This document shows positions 16,190 through 23,259 of a DNA stretch of 43,152 nucleotides, in pieces. The translations under genes and the position numbers were made by a program. Position 1 is the first letter of the stretch. The number at the start of each line of letters is the position of its first letter. A model generated the notes under the pieces. That model was not told where the DNA came from. It made no database searches and saw only the letters and a program-made list of their open reading frames with translations. Source of the stretch: Bacteroidetes bacterium OLB9 (GTDB lineage: Bacteria; Bacteroidota; Bacteroidia; Chitinophagales; Saprospiraceae); assembly GCA_001567255.1 (NCBI GenBank), contig LNBW01000050.1, positions 1 to 43,152 of the forward strand, read 5' to 3'.

Positions 16190-17290
16190 TTATTGTACCG
16201 ACTTTTCTGTTAGAATTAGTAATGGAGAAACACTATTTAGGGCAGCAAACTCTGTTACGCTCTTATGAAAGAGGCTTTGAAATAGGTTTCTATGTCTAGG
16301 CGTCAACACAACTAACTCGTTGACATCATTGGAAACTACTTGCTTAATGCTGTCAAAAAGATCTTTAGTGGAAATAATTTCTACTTCATACATTTCAGGA
16401 TCAAAAAATTCATCAGCAACGGAGCGAGTTGTACTTTCATTAAATTTATCATCGTCATCAGTATTCAAATGCACTATACGAAACTTCGGACAACTTTTCT
16501 TACATAATTTTGACACATAATCCAGATAAACCTTGTCATGCTCAATAGCTTCTGAAAGGAAAGTCACTCTGCTGATTGAAGAAAAGCCAGCACCTGGTGG
16601 AATTAGAAATAGAGGACAATGACTCTTTTCAATCATATCCATTGAAAATGAACCAAAGACTTTTTTAAAAGCCCCGCCTACACCTGTTGTACCCATTACA
16701 ATGACAGTATCTTTCTCCTTTGACATATCCGTCAATTCCATGACCGGAAAACCTATTTTGAACACACCTTCAACCATGGGTTCTTCTACAAAATTTCCAA
16801 TCCAGTCCTGATTTAAAGACTTAACCAAATCACTTAAACGTTCGCGAGCAAACTTTTCAGCATCATCATTGACCACTACAAACTGATTGACCTCTGTAGC
16901 TGAAGGATAATAAATGTGAGTAAGTTTTATCACACCAGACCATTCCTTAGCTAGATGGTGTGCAAAATTATACGCATTGAGTGATGCCTCTGAAAAATCT
17001 GTAGGTACAAGTATTTTTGTCATGTTGCCATAATTATTAAGTTGAAGAATATGTTGCAAAGCATCTCTTAATGAACCATTATAATTGCCATTAGTTTTGA
17101 TTTCAAACAGCAATTCATCATTAACCTTAACGGCTGGTACTGACGCTACATTATCCTTGATAATGTCAGAAATATTGGTCACCTCTTTTAGGCTGAATTC
17201 AATACCGGCCTTCTCAAGAAAATGAAGGAGTTTTGCTTTTGCCAGTTGATAACCTGGTGTTTTGGTACCATATATTTTAATCTCTAACAT
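16190..17290 (-). CDS. Universal stress protein (tandem) with N-terminal thioredoxin-fold domain
   Basis: A 366-residue protein in three parts. Residues 1-85 look like a small thioredoxin/glutaredoxin-fold domain (KIYGTKTPGYQLAKAKLLHFL, with a cis-Pro-like SVPAVKVND) that lacks any CxxC. Residues about 90-230 are a USP domain beginning MTKILVPTDFSEAS and ending in the ATP-binding pattern GTTGVGGAFKKVFGS. Residues about 235-366 are a second USP-like domain without a clear ATP loop. An in-frame ATG at 17023 would make the USP half alone, but the continuous frame and the matching start favour the fusion. It lies 42 nt downstream of a CBS protein in one operon, divergent from the PAS kinase. A stress or energy-sensing role is inferred from its family and neighbours. 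Confidence 0.87.
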   Translation of the reverse strand: MLEIKIYGTKTPGYQLAKAKLLHFLEKAGIEFSLKEVTNISDIIKDNVASVPAVKVNDELLFEIKTNGNYNGSLRDALQHILQLNNYGNMTKILVPTDFSEASLNAYNFAHHLAKEWSGVIKLTHIYYPSATEVNQFVVVNDDAEKFARERLSDLVKSLNQDWIGNFVEEPMVEGVFKIGFPVMELTDMSKEKDTVIVMGTTGVGGAFKKVFGSFSMDMIEKSHCPLFLIPPGAGFSSISRVTFLSEAIEHDKVYLDYVSKLCKKSCPKFRIVHLNTDDDDKFNESTTRSVADEFFDPEMYEVEIISTKDLFDSIKQVVSNDVNELVVLTPRHRNLFQSLFHKSVTEFAALNSVSPLLILTEKSVQ

Positions 17291-17332
17291 ATCGATATCT
17301 AATACTCAATCCTACTAAGCGATAATGATGAT

Positions 17333-17773
17333 TTAATTGTATTCAGCTGTTGCTCCAGAATCACTGGCTAGTCCATCTATAATATCAAAGGTGGTGACTA
17401 TTCCAACCAATCGATCTCCATCTACAACAGGTAATGCGTGAAATATATTTTCTCTGAAAACTTCTAGTGCAACATTAATTTTGTCAGTAGGCTCCAGTTT
17501 GGCTAGTTTACTCGTCATGATATCACCAACAGTATAGTTATTCATGCGCACTTCTTCTTCTATCTTTTCTGTTTCATCAGTAGTAAAACCTCTACGAAAG
17601 AACAAGTAATCGGACTTGCTAACCATACCAGCTAATTTGCCTTCCACAACTACAGGCAAATGATGGATTTTGTGCTCTCTAAATAATTTATCAACTACAG
17701 AAAGCGGATCATTGACTCCAACAGCAATCGGATTGGGTGTCATAATAGTTGAAATTGGGTCTAAAATGTTCAT
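17333..17773 (-). CDS. CBS-domain pair protein (divergent arm)
   Basis: A 146-residue stand-alone Bateman module. Two CBS domains are visible: about 5-60 (IMTPNPIAVGVNDPLSVVDKLFREHKIHHLPVV, then AGMVSKSDYL) and about 80-140 (IMTSKLAKLEPTDKINVALEVF ... HALPVVDGDRLVGIVTTFDIID). Such proteins bind adenine nucleotides or related ligands and often report energy state. It is the first gene of a leftward operon with the thioredoxin-fold/USP protein and is divergent from the kinase. A second CBS protein closes the opposite arm. The ligand is unknown. Confidence 0.93.
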   Translation of the reverse strand: MNILDPISTIMTPNPIAVGVNDPLSVVDKLFREHKIHHLPVVVEGKLAGMVSKSDYLFFRRGFTTDETEKIEEEVRMNNYTVGDIMTSKLAKLEPTDKINVALEVFRENIFHALPVVDGDRLVGIVTTFDIIDGLASDSGATAEYN

Positions 17774-17797
17774 ATTTGAATGATTTTATAAATTTTA

Positions 17798-17809
17798 CTC
17801 AAAGTTGAG
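17798..17809. promoter_or_regulatory. Short palindrome in the divergent kinase/CBS intergenic region
   Basis: CTCAAAGTTGAG has 5 bp inverted arms (CTCAA/TTGAG). It lies 25 nt upstream of the CBS start at 17773, inside the region where divergent promoters should be. It could be a Crp/Fnr-type operator half-pattern, but its arms point the opposite way from the classical FNR box, so this is only a candidate. Confidence 0.25.
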
Positions 17810-17837
17810 GGATTTTCAGCTGTAACAATATGATATT

Positions 17838-17857
17838 AATCATCATTTTAAATGATT
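17838..17857. promoter_or_regulatory. Operator-like inverted repeat upstream of the PAS kinase
   Basis: AATCAT-N8-ATGATT lies directly upstream of the kinase -7 element, overlapping where a -33 element would be. Size and symmetry suit a dimeric regulator such as the Crp/Fnr-type domain encoded two genes on. Autoregulation is inferred, not shown. Confidence 0.3.
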
Positions 17858-17861
17858 TTCT

Positions 17862-17869
17862 TATATTTG
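17862..17869 (+). promoter_or_regulatory. -7 promoter element of the PAS kinase/regulator operon
   Basis: TATATTTG is a full match to TAnnTTTG. Transcription would begin near 17875, giving a leader of about 36 nt to the ATG at 17912 or about 18 nt to the TTG at 17894. Confidence 0.5.
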
Positions 17870-17911
17870 AAGCTATAAAATGTTTTAGCAATTTTGAGCC
17901 TACAAACAAGC

Positions 17912-19207
17912 ATGACTCAAATGAGTACCTATGAGGACGTATTAAAGCGGCTAAAAGTAGTAATACATTCGGCGGTGGACGGTATAATTATCATCAACGA
18001 TCATGGCGAGATTGAAGAAGTCAATCCTTCAGCCTGTATTTTATTTGGATATACGGCAGAAGAGATGCTTAAAAAAAATCTCACCATGCTCATACCCGAT
18101 TCGTATTTGAAACCACATCAGGATTTCATCAGAGACTACTTAAAAACACGTATTCCCAAGATTATCGGCACAGGGAGAGAAGTGAAAGGGCGTACTAAAG
18201 ACGGCACTGAATTTCCTTTCTGGTTAGCAGTGAGTGAAGTAAAACTATTAGAACGAACCATTTTTGTAGGTTTTATTCATGATCTTTCAGAAGTAAAAAC
18301 TGCCGAATATCGACTCAAAATACTCAATAAAGAACTGGAGAAAAAAGTCGTAGAACGCACCTATGAGCTAGAAGCTGTTATCAATCAATTGCTGGCAGTC
18401 AATAAAAAATTGGAAGAAGAAATCAACAAAAACATTACAATTCAAAATCAACTTAAAGAAAGAGAAGTTGAACTAGAACAAAGTCTATTAAAAGAAAGAG
18501 AGCTAGGTGAATTAAAATCCAGGTTTGTGTCTATGGCCTCACATGAGTTTCGCACTCCACTAGCTACTATACTATCCTCTGTTTCGCTAATCGGTCGATA
18601 CACAGAGACTGATCAGCAGGAGAACCGTGAAAAACACATTAACAAAATCAAATCTTCAGTTACGCACCTTACCGATATTCTCAATGACTTCCTTTCTATG
18701 AACAAACTGGAAGAAGGTAAAATCATTTCCCATCAGGAAGTGTTTGATGTTGTTGGCCTTTGGAAAGAAGTAAAGGAAGAAATGACCAGTATCCTCAAAC
18801 AAGGACAATCTATCCATAACGTGATTAATATGTCACAACCTATCATTATCTCTGATAGAAAGATAATCAAAAATATACTTTTCAATCTGATATCTAATGC
18901 CATCAAATACTCGGCTGACAATGGCATTATAGAATGTAGCATACAAGGTGATCAATCTAGAGTTATAATGACGATTAAAGACAATGGCATAGGCATACCA
19001 CCTGATGAGCAAAAACATCTATTCGAACGGTTTTTTAGAGCCAGCAATGTTACAAATATCGAAGGTACAGGATTAGGATTAAATATCGTCAAAAAATATG
19101 TTGAAATGCTCGGCGGCCAAATTAATTTTTCCAGCAAATTATATTCAGGAACCACTTTTACTGTCGAGTTTGGTGTAAAAACAGAACCAGCGCATTTGCA
19201 AGTATAA
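17912..19207 (+). CDS. Soluble FixL-like PAS sensor histidine kinase, putative heme sensor
   Basis: A 431-residue histidine kinase from the ATG at 17912; the frame can also start with TTG at 17894, and the positions below use that longer frame. PAS domain about 14-135, coiled coil about 138-210, HisKA about 211-275 with phospho-acceptor His217 in MASHEFRTPL, and HATPase with NLISNAIKYS, DNGIGIPP and GTGLGLNIV boxes. The PAS segment matches the FixL heme PAS: His75 (KPHQDF) aligns with the proximal heme ligand and Arg95 (IIGTGR) with the O2-contacting arginine, exactly 20 residues apart as in Bradyrhizobium FixL. FWLAV corresponds to the distal Leu/Ile pair. No membrane segment exists, as expected for a diffusible gas ligand. 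It is 12 nt upstream of its cognate regulator. Heme binding is a sequence-based inference. Confidence 0.92.
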   Translation: MTQMSTYEDVLKRLKVVIHSAVDGIIIINDHGEIEEVNPSACILFGYTAEEMLKKNLTMLIPDSYLKPHQDFIRDYLKTRIPKIIGTGREVKGRTKDGTEFPFWLAVSEVKLLERTIFVGFIHDLSEVKTAEYRLKILNKELEKKVVERTYELEAVINQLLAVNKKLEEEINKNITIQNQLKEREVELEQSLLKERELGELKSRFVSMASHEFRTPLATILSSVSLIGRYTETDQQENREKHINKIKSSVTHLTDILNDFLSMNKLEEGKIISHQEVFDVVGLWKEVKEEMTSILKQGQSIHNVINMSQPIIISDRKIIKNILFNLISNAIKYSADNGIIECSIQGDQSRVIMTIKDNGIGIPPDEQKHLFERFFRASNVTNIEGTGLGLNIVKKYVEMLGGQINFSSKLYSGTTFTVEFGVKTEPAHLQV

Positions 19208-19219
19208 AAATAAAAAAGT

Positions 19220-20269
19220 ATGGAAGCCAAAATACTTATCATCGAAGATAACCAGGATGTTAGAGAAAATCTCGAAGAACTTTTGCAGCTTTCGGGCTAT
19301 ACAGTTCTGGTAGCACCTAATGGAAAAGTAGGTACCGCACTGGCACTCAAACATGTGCCTGACCTCATCCTATGTGATGTGATGATGCCTGAATTGGACG
19401 GATTTGGAGTGTTGCGCATCTTATCCAACCATCCGTCAACGATGGACATACCTTTTATCTTTCTGACTGCCAAAACTGAAAAGGAAGACTTCAGAAAAGG
19501 AATGGGACTAGGTGCAGACGATTATATCACCAAGCCTTACGACGATATCCAGCTTTTAGATACACTGGAAATAAGACTTAAAAAGAGCGCCAGAATTAAG
19601 AAGTCATTTGACAAATCAGGTTACGGACTCCAACGATTCATTGACGAAACTAAAGCTCAGAAAGAATTTGAAAAACTGATAGAGAATAGAGAAATACGGA
19701 AATATAGTAAGAAGGATATCATCTATGATGCTGGCCAATATCCTAAGTGGTTATACTATGTTGTAAACGGATCAGTAAAAACATACCTAATTAACGAATT
19801 TGGAAAGGAATATACCACTAATATTTATGCTCCTGGAGAAATCTTCGGCTATCTACCGCTTCTAATGGATGCGACCTATCATGACAACGCGGCTACCATA
19901 GATGATTGTGAGCTCAAGTTAATACCCATTGAGGACTTCACACTCTTATTGTTTAACAATAGAGAATTTGCAGCAACATATATAAAAAACCTCGCAACTA
20001 GAACTACAGAAATTGAAGCTCAGATGATTGATATAGCATATAGTTCTGTAAGAAAACGAGTAGCCAATGCTCTTTTGAAATTCAGCAAGTCAAAGAATTG
20101 CACCTCTATGTCTATTTTACGTGACGATATAGCCAATCTGGCAGGTGCCGCTAAGGAAACGACCATCCGAACCTTATCTGACTTCAAGAGCGAAGGATTA
20201 ATCAATATTGATGACAATAACAAAATAGAACTGCTTAGGATAGACAAACTGCATCAGATGCCCCAATAG
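19220..20269 (+). CDS. Response regulator with receiver and Crp/Fnr-type DNA-binding output
   Basis: A 349-residue regulator. Receiver domain 1-about 120: acidic pocket Glu9-Asp10, phospho-acceptor Asp53 (LILCDVMMPELDG), Thr83 and Lys105 (ITKPYDD). A cyclic-nucleotide-binding-like beta domain about 155-270 (AGQYPKWLYYVVNGSVKTYL ... APGEIFGYLPLL) lacks the Arg needed for cAMP and has no FNR-type cysteine cluster. A Crp-type winged helix about 280-345 contains RDDIANLAGAAKETTIRTLSDF. It therefore looks like a FixJ-style input joined to a FixK-style output. It is 12 nt behind the kinase and presumably is phosphorylated by it. Candidate targets are the neighbouring CBS and USP genes and its own promoter. 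Confidence 0.93.
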   Translation: MEAKILIIEDNQDVRENLEELLQLSGYTVLVAPNGKVGTALALKHVPDLILCDVMMPELDGFGVLRILSNHPSTMDIPFIFLTAKTEKEDFRKGMGLGADDYITKPYDDIQLLDTLEIRLKKSARIKKSFDKSGYGLQRFIDETKAQKEFEKLIENREIRKYSKKDIIYDAGQYPKWLYYVVNGSVKTYLINEFGKEYTTNIYAPGEIFGYLPLLMDATYHDNAATIDDCELKLIPIEDFTLLLFNNREFAATYIKNLATRTTEIEAQMIDIAYSSVRKRVANALLKFSKSKNCTSMSILRDDIANLAGAAKETTIRTLSDFKSEGLINIDDNNKIELLRIDKLHQMPQ

Positions 20270-20326
20270 TGATAAATATCATTTAGCTCCATGACCACAG
20301 ACATCAATTTAATTCTGTATAGTATT

Positions 20327-20334
20327 TACCTTTG
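20327..20334 (+). promoter_or_regulatory. -7 promoter element of the second CBS gene
   Basis: TACCTTTG is a full consensus -7 element 25 nt before the ATG at 20360, within the 90 nt gap after the regulator gene. The CBS gene can therefore probably be transcribed on its own. Confidence 0.55.
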
Positions 20335-20359
20335 TGTTGTAAGGAAATAAAATCATCTA

Positions 20360-20788
20360 ATGATAGAAGGTAGTGAGCCAGTAAGCAACTTGATGACAAA
20401 AGAAATGTATTCTGTGTCACCAACTGATAAAATCAAAGAAGTAATCAGATTGATGGCTGAAAACCACATCAGGCATATGACAGTGACTGATGCAGATCAG
20501 CAGCTTGTAGGCATCATTAGTAAATATGACGTGGATAGGTTTATCATAGATAAAAGTATCTCTGATACATCCTCACTCAAAGACAGAATCCTCGAAAACA
20601 TTTCAGTAGAATCATTGATGACGCGAAATGTCAACACACTGGATATTCATGACACTGTTAAAGAAGCCGCCGAATTGCTTAGTTTGTGTTCTTATCATGC
20701 ACTGCCGGTGACAGATCATGGAAAACTGGTGGGAATCGTAACAACTACAGATTTGTTACACTTTTTACTGAAGCATTTCAAAGATTAA
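20360..20788 (+). CDS. CBS-domain pair protein (distal arm)
   Basis: A 142-residue stand-alone pair of CBS domains: about 8-65 (LMTKEMYSVSPTDKIKEVIRLMAENHIRHMTVTD ... LVGIISKYDV) and about 83-140 (LMTRNVNTLDIHDTVKEAAELL ... HALPVTDHGKLVGIVTTTDLLHFL). It resembles the CBS protein of the divergent arm in size and layout, so the two arms each carry one. It probably senses an adenine nucleotide; partner unknown. It has its own -7 element and a strong terminator after it. Confidence 0.93.
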   Translation: MIEGSEPVSNLMTKEMYSVSPTDKIKEVIRLMAENHIRHMTVTDADQQLVGIISKYDVDRFIIDKSISDTSSLKDRILENISVESLMTRNVNTLDIHDTVKEAAELLSLCSYHALPVTDHGKLVGIVTTTDLLHFLLKHFKD

Positions 20789-20851
20789 TGTGATAATGTT
20801 TTTTTTGATATACAGATTGTTAATCTAATTGTTTTAATTGTTTTGATTGTC

Positions 20852-20886
20852 AAGAGGTGGCGCAAAGGTGACACCTCTTTTTTTTT
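20852..20886 (+). terminator. Terminator of the kinase-regulator-CBS operon
   Basis: AAGAGGTG pairs with CACCTCTT (8 bp) around a 12 nt loop and is followed directly by a long T-run. Confidence 0.85.
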
Positions 20887-20895
20887 GTAATTATC

Positions 20896-20956
20896 TAAAC
20901 CGAGATTTTGCATTAGAAAATGACTACATGAAAATGCTACTTTATCACTATTGCTC
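20896..20956. repeat. Dispersed palindrome, partial copy C
   Basis: The stretch CATTAG...TGACTACATGAAAATGCTACTT matches the left arm of copies A and B (compare 35388-35419). The right arm and centre are not recognisable. It appears to be a decayed or truncated copy next to the terminator of the CBS gene. Confidence 0.55.
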
Positions 20957-21142
20957 TTTATCAAGAAGCATATTTCGTAATTTGGATGTAAATAATACCG
21001 ACCTTATAAAAGCTCCCGTTGATGTATGTAATATCCAGTAATGTATTAAGCTAGATCTTTAATCACTTTTCCTCCTATTTACTTATCATCATTAAAGGGC
21101 TGCACAACATGAATACATCCTATGTACGCATTCAACTACAAT

Positions 21143-21820
21143 CTATTCTTTTAATAAATCAGGTCTTTTAGTTTTAGTGGCTTGGAGTGCAGCATCATAT
21201 CGCCATTCTTCAATTAGACGGTCATTACCTGAAAGTAATACTTCCGGTACTTTATGACCTTTGTAATCTGCCGGCCGAGTATATACTGGTGGTGCTAGTA
21301 AATCATCTTGAAAAGAATCAGTTAGTGCACTCGTCTCATCATTCAATACACCCGGAATCAACCTACCAACAGCATCTACTACCGTCGCTGCCGCCAGTTC
21401 TCCTCCTGACAGAACAAAGTCACCAACTGATATTTCCATGGTGACGTGTATATCGCGGATCCGTTGGTCAATGCCTTTATAGTGTCCACAAATCAGCAAT
21501 AGATTGTCCATACAAGATAAGTGATTGGCAATTTTCTGGTTGAATGTAATGCCATCAGGTGTGAGATAGATTACCTGATCATAGGTGGTGGACTCTTTTA
21601 GTTTCGAGATACATCTGTCAAGGGGCTCACACATCATAACCATTCCTGCACCACCTCCATACTGGTAATCGTCCACTTGGCGATGTGCTCCGATACCATA
21701 TTCGCGTAGGTCGGTCACATGCACTGACAATAAACCTTTATCAGCAGCCCTTCGCATAATAGAATGCTGGAATGGACTGGACAAAAGTTCAGGCACAACA
21801 GAAATAATATCAATTTTCAA
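21143..21820 (-). CDS. trmD: tRNA (guanine-N1-)-methyltransferase
   Basis: A 225-residue SPOUT-class enzyme that makes m1G37 in tRNAs with SAM, preventing frameshifting. Family motifs are present: the N-terminal IDIISVVPELL, DDYQYGGGAGMVM (about residues 50-62), LLICGHYKGIDQRI and the knot region ISVGDFVLSGGELAA. The start is TTG at 21820; it gives exactly the usual N-terminus (M-K-I-D-I-I) and no ATG is nearby. It is the last gene of a minus-strand cluster with the M20 dipeptidase 31 nt upstream. The usual rimM/rplS neighbours are absent. Confidence 0.96.
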   Translation of the reverse strand: MKIDIISVVPELLSSPFQHSIMRRAADKGLLSVHVTDLREYGIGAHRQVDDYQYGGGAGMVMMCEPLDRCISKLKESTTYDQVIYLTPDGITFNQKIANHLSCMDNLLLICGHYKGIDQRIRDIHVTMEISVGDFVLSGGELAAATVVDAVGRLIPGVLNDETSALTDSFQDDLLAPPVYTRPADYKGHKVPEVLLSGNDRLIEEWRYDAALQATKTKRPDLLKE

Positions 21821-21851
21821 TTATTTCCACTTTTTAATTAAGGATAATCAA

Positions 21852-23249
21852 TCAGTCCTTCCGACCTTTCATTTCAGCATAATACTGATAGAAATACGGA
21901 ATGGTCTCAATACCTTTGTAAAAGTTAAACAATCCATAGTGCTCATTTGGCGAATGGATATCATCAGAATCTAGCCCAAAACCCATCAATACTGACTTAA
22001 CTTTAAGCACTTCTTCAAAGAGCGCTACAATCGGAATACTTCCTCCACCTCTCACAGGGATAGGCTCCTTGCCATATGTTGTCTTCATGGCACGAGCTGC
22101 AGCCTGATATTCAGGGGTGTCTGTAGGAGTTACAACTGCTTCACCACCGTGATGTGGCTTTACTACTGCTGTTACACCTGGAGGGACGATACGTTCAAAA
22201 TGCTCCTTAAATAACTGAGTGATTTTTTCGTTATTTTGATTTGGCACCAATCGCATACTTATTTTTGCAAATGCCTTTGCCGGAAGTACTGTTTTACTGC
22301 CTTCGCCAATATATCCGCCCCACATTCCATTAACTTCCAGTGTAGGTCTGATCGATGTTTGCTCTAAAATTGTATATCCTTTTTCTCCCATAGTGTCATT
22401 AATACCGAGATCTCTCATATAAGCTTTACGATCAAATGGAGCTTGATTCATGGCTGCTCTTTCTTCATCAGAAACCACAACTACATCATCATAAAATCCA
22501 GGAATAGTGATATGCCTATTTTCATCTTTCAGCGAAGATATCATATTGCACAATACTTCAACAGGATTAGCCACGGCACCACCATAAACGCCTGAATGTA
22601 AATCTTTATTAGGTCCTGTCACCTCAACTTCAACATAACTTAATCCACGCAATCCTACAGTGATAGAAGGAACATCATTAGCGATTACCGAAGTATCAGA
22701 AATAAGTATGACATCACAATTTAGAATATCTTTGTGCTCCTTGCAAAATTTTCCTAGATTGCTCGAACCTACTTCTTCTTCACCTTCAATCATAAACTTC
22801 ACATTGCAAGGAAGTGCATCATTTTGAATCAAAGCTTCGAAGGCTTTAATATGCATAAACATCTGGCCTTTATCATCACATGAACCTCTGCCAAAAATTG
22901 CACCGTCAGGGTGATATTCTGTTTTCTTAATCACAGGCTCAAATGGTGGTGTCTCCCACAGTTCCATCGGATCAGGTGGTTGCACATCATAATGTCCATA
23001 CACAAGCACCGTTGGTCTTTCTGAATCAAATATATGTTCACCATACACAATCGGATGTCCAGCTGTCGCATACACTTTTGTCTTTTCGCATCCTGCCTTT
23101 TTGAGGCTTTCCTCAACAGAATGAGCAGTTTTCTCTACATCATCCTTGTATGCAGGATCTGCACTCACAGAAGGAATGCGGAGCAATTCAAAGAGTTCAT
23201 TCAGATATCTATCTTTATTATCTTGAATATATTGTTGTACATTTTGCAT
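21852..23249 (-). CDS. M20 family metallo-dipeptidase
   Basis: A 465-residue peptidase of the M20 (DapE/CNDP dipeptidase) family. Metal-site and catalytic motifs follow the family order: VYGHYDVQPPDP, GRGSCDDKGQM, MIEGEEEVGSSN and, near the end, DDIHSPNEHYG. The lid/dimerisation insertion lies around residues 190-350. It is expected to hydrolyse dipeptides with two zinc ions in the cytoplasm, as no signal peptide is present. It starts 10 nt after the stop of the prolyl oligopeptidase gene, so the two peptidases are likely co-expressed for peptide use. Confidence 0.94.
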   Translation of the reverse strand: MQNVQQYIQDNKDRYLNELFELLRIPSVSADPAYKDDVEKTAHSVEESLKKAGCEKTKVYATAGHPIVYGEHIFDSERPTVLVYGHYDVQPPDPMELWETPPFEPVIKKTEYHPDGAIFGRGSCDDKGQMFMHIKAFEALIQNDALPCNVKFMIEGEEEVGSSNLGKFCKEHKDILNCDVILISDTSVIANDVPSITVGLRGLSYVEVEVTGPNKDLHSGVYGGAVANPVEVLCNMISSLKDENRHITIPGFYDDVVVVSDEERAAMNQAPFDRKAYMRDLGINDTMGEKGYTILEQTSIRPTLEVNGMWGGYIGEGSKTVLPAKAFAKISMRLVPNQNNEKITQLFKEHFERIVPPGVTAVVKPHHGGEAVVTPTDTPEYQAAARAMKTTYGKEPIPVRGGGSIPIVALFEEVLKVKSVLMGFGLDSDDIHSPNEHYGLFNFYKGIETIPYFYQYYAEMKGRKD

Positions 23250-23259
23250 AATCTAATTG

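Larger units (their letters stand above)
20789..21142. other. Intergenic region with terminator and partial palindromic repeat
   Basis: Between the CBS gene and trmD. It holds the terminator at 20852-20886 and the partial repeat copy C at 20896-20956. A 64-codon open frame across these looks spurious. Nothing else is recognised. Confidence 0.6.

Noticed and set aside
20847..21041. A 64-codon plus-strand frame after the second CBS gene
   Set aside because: It runs through a terminator hairpin and the partial repeat; composition is random.
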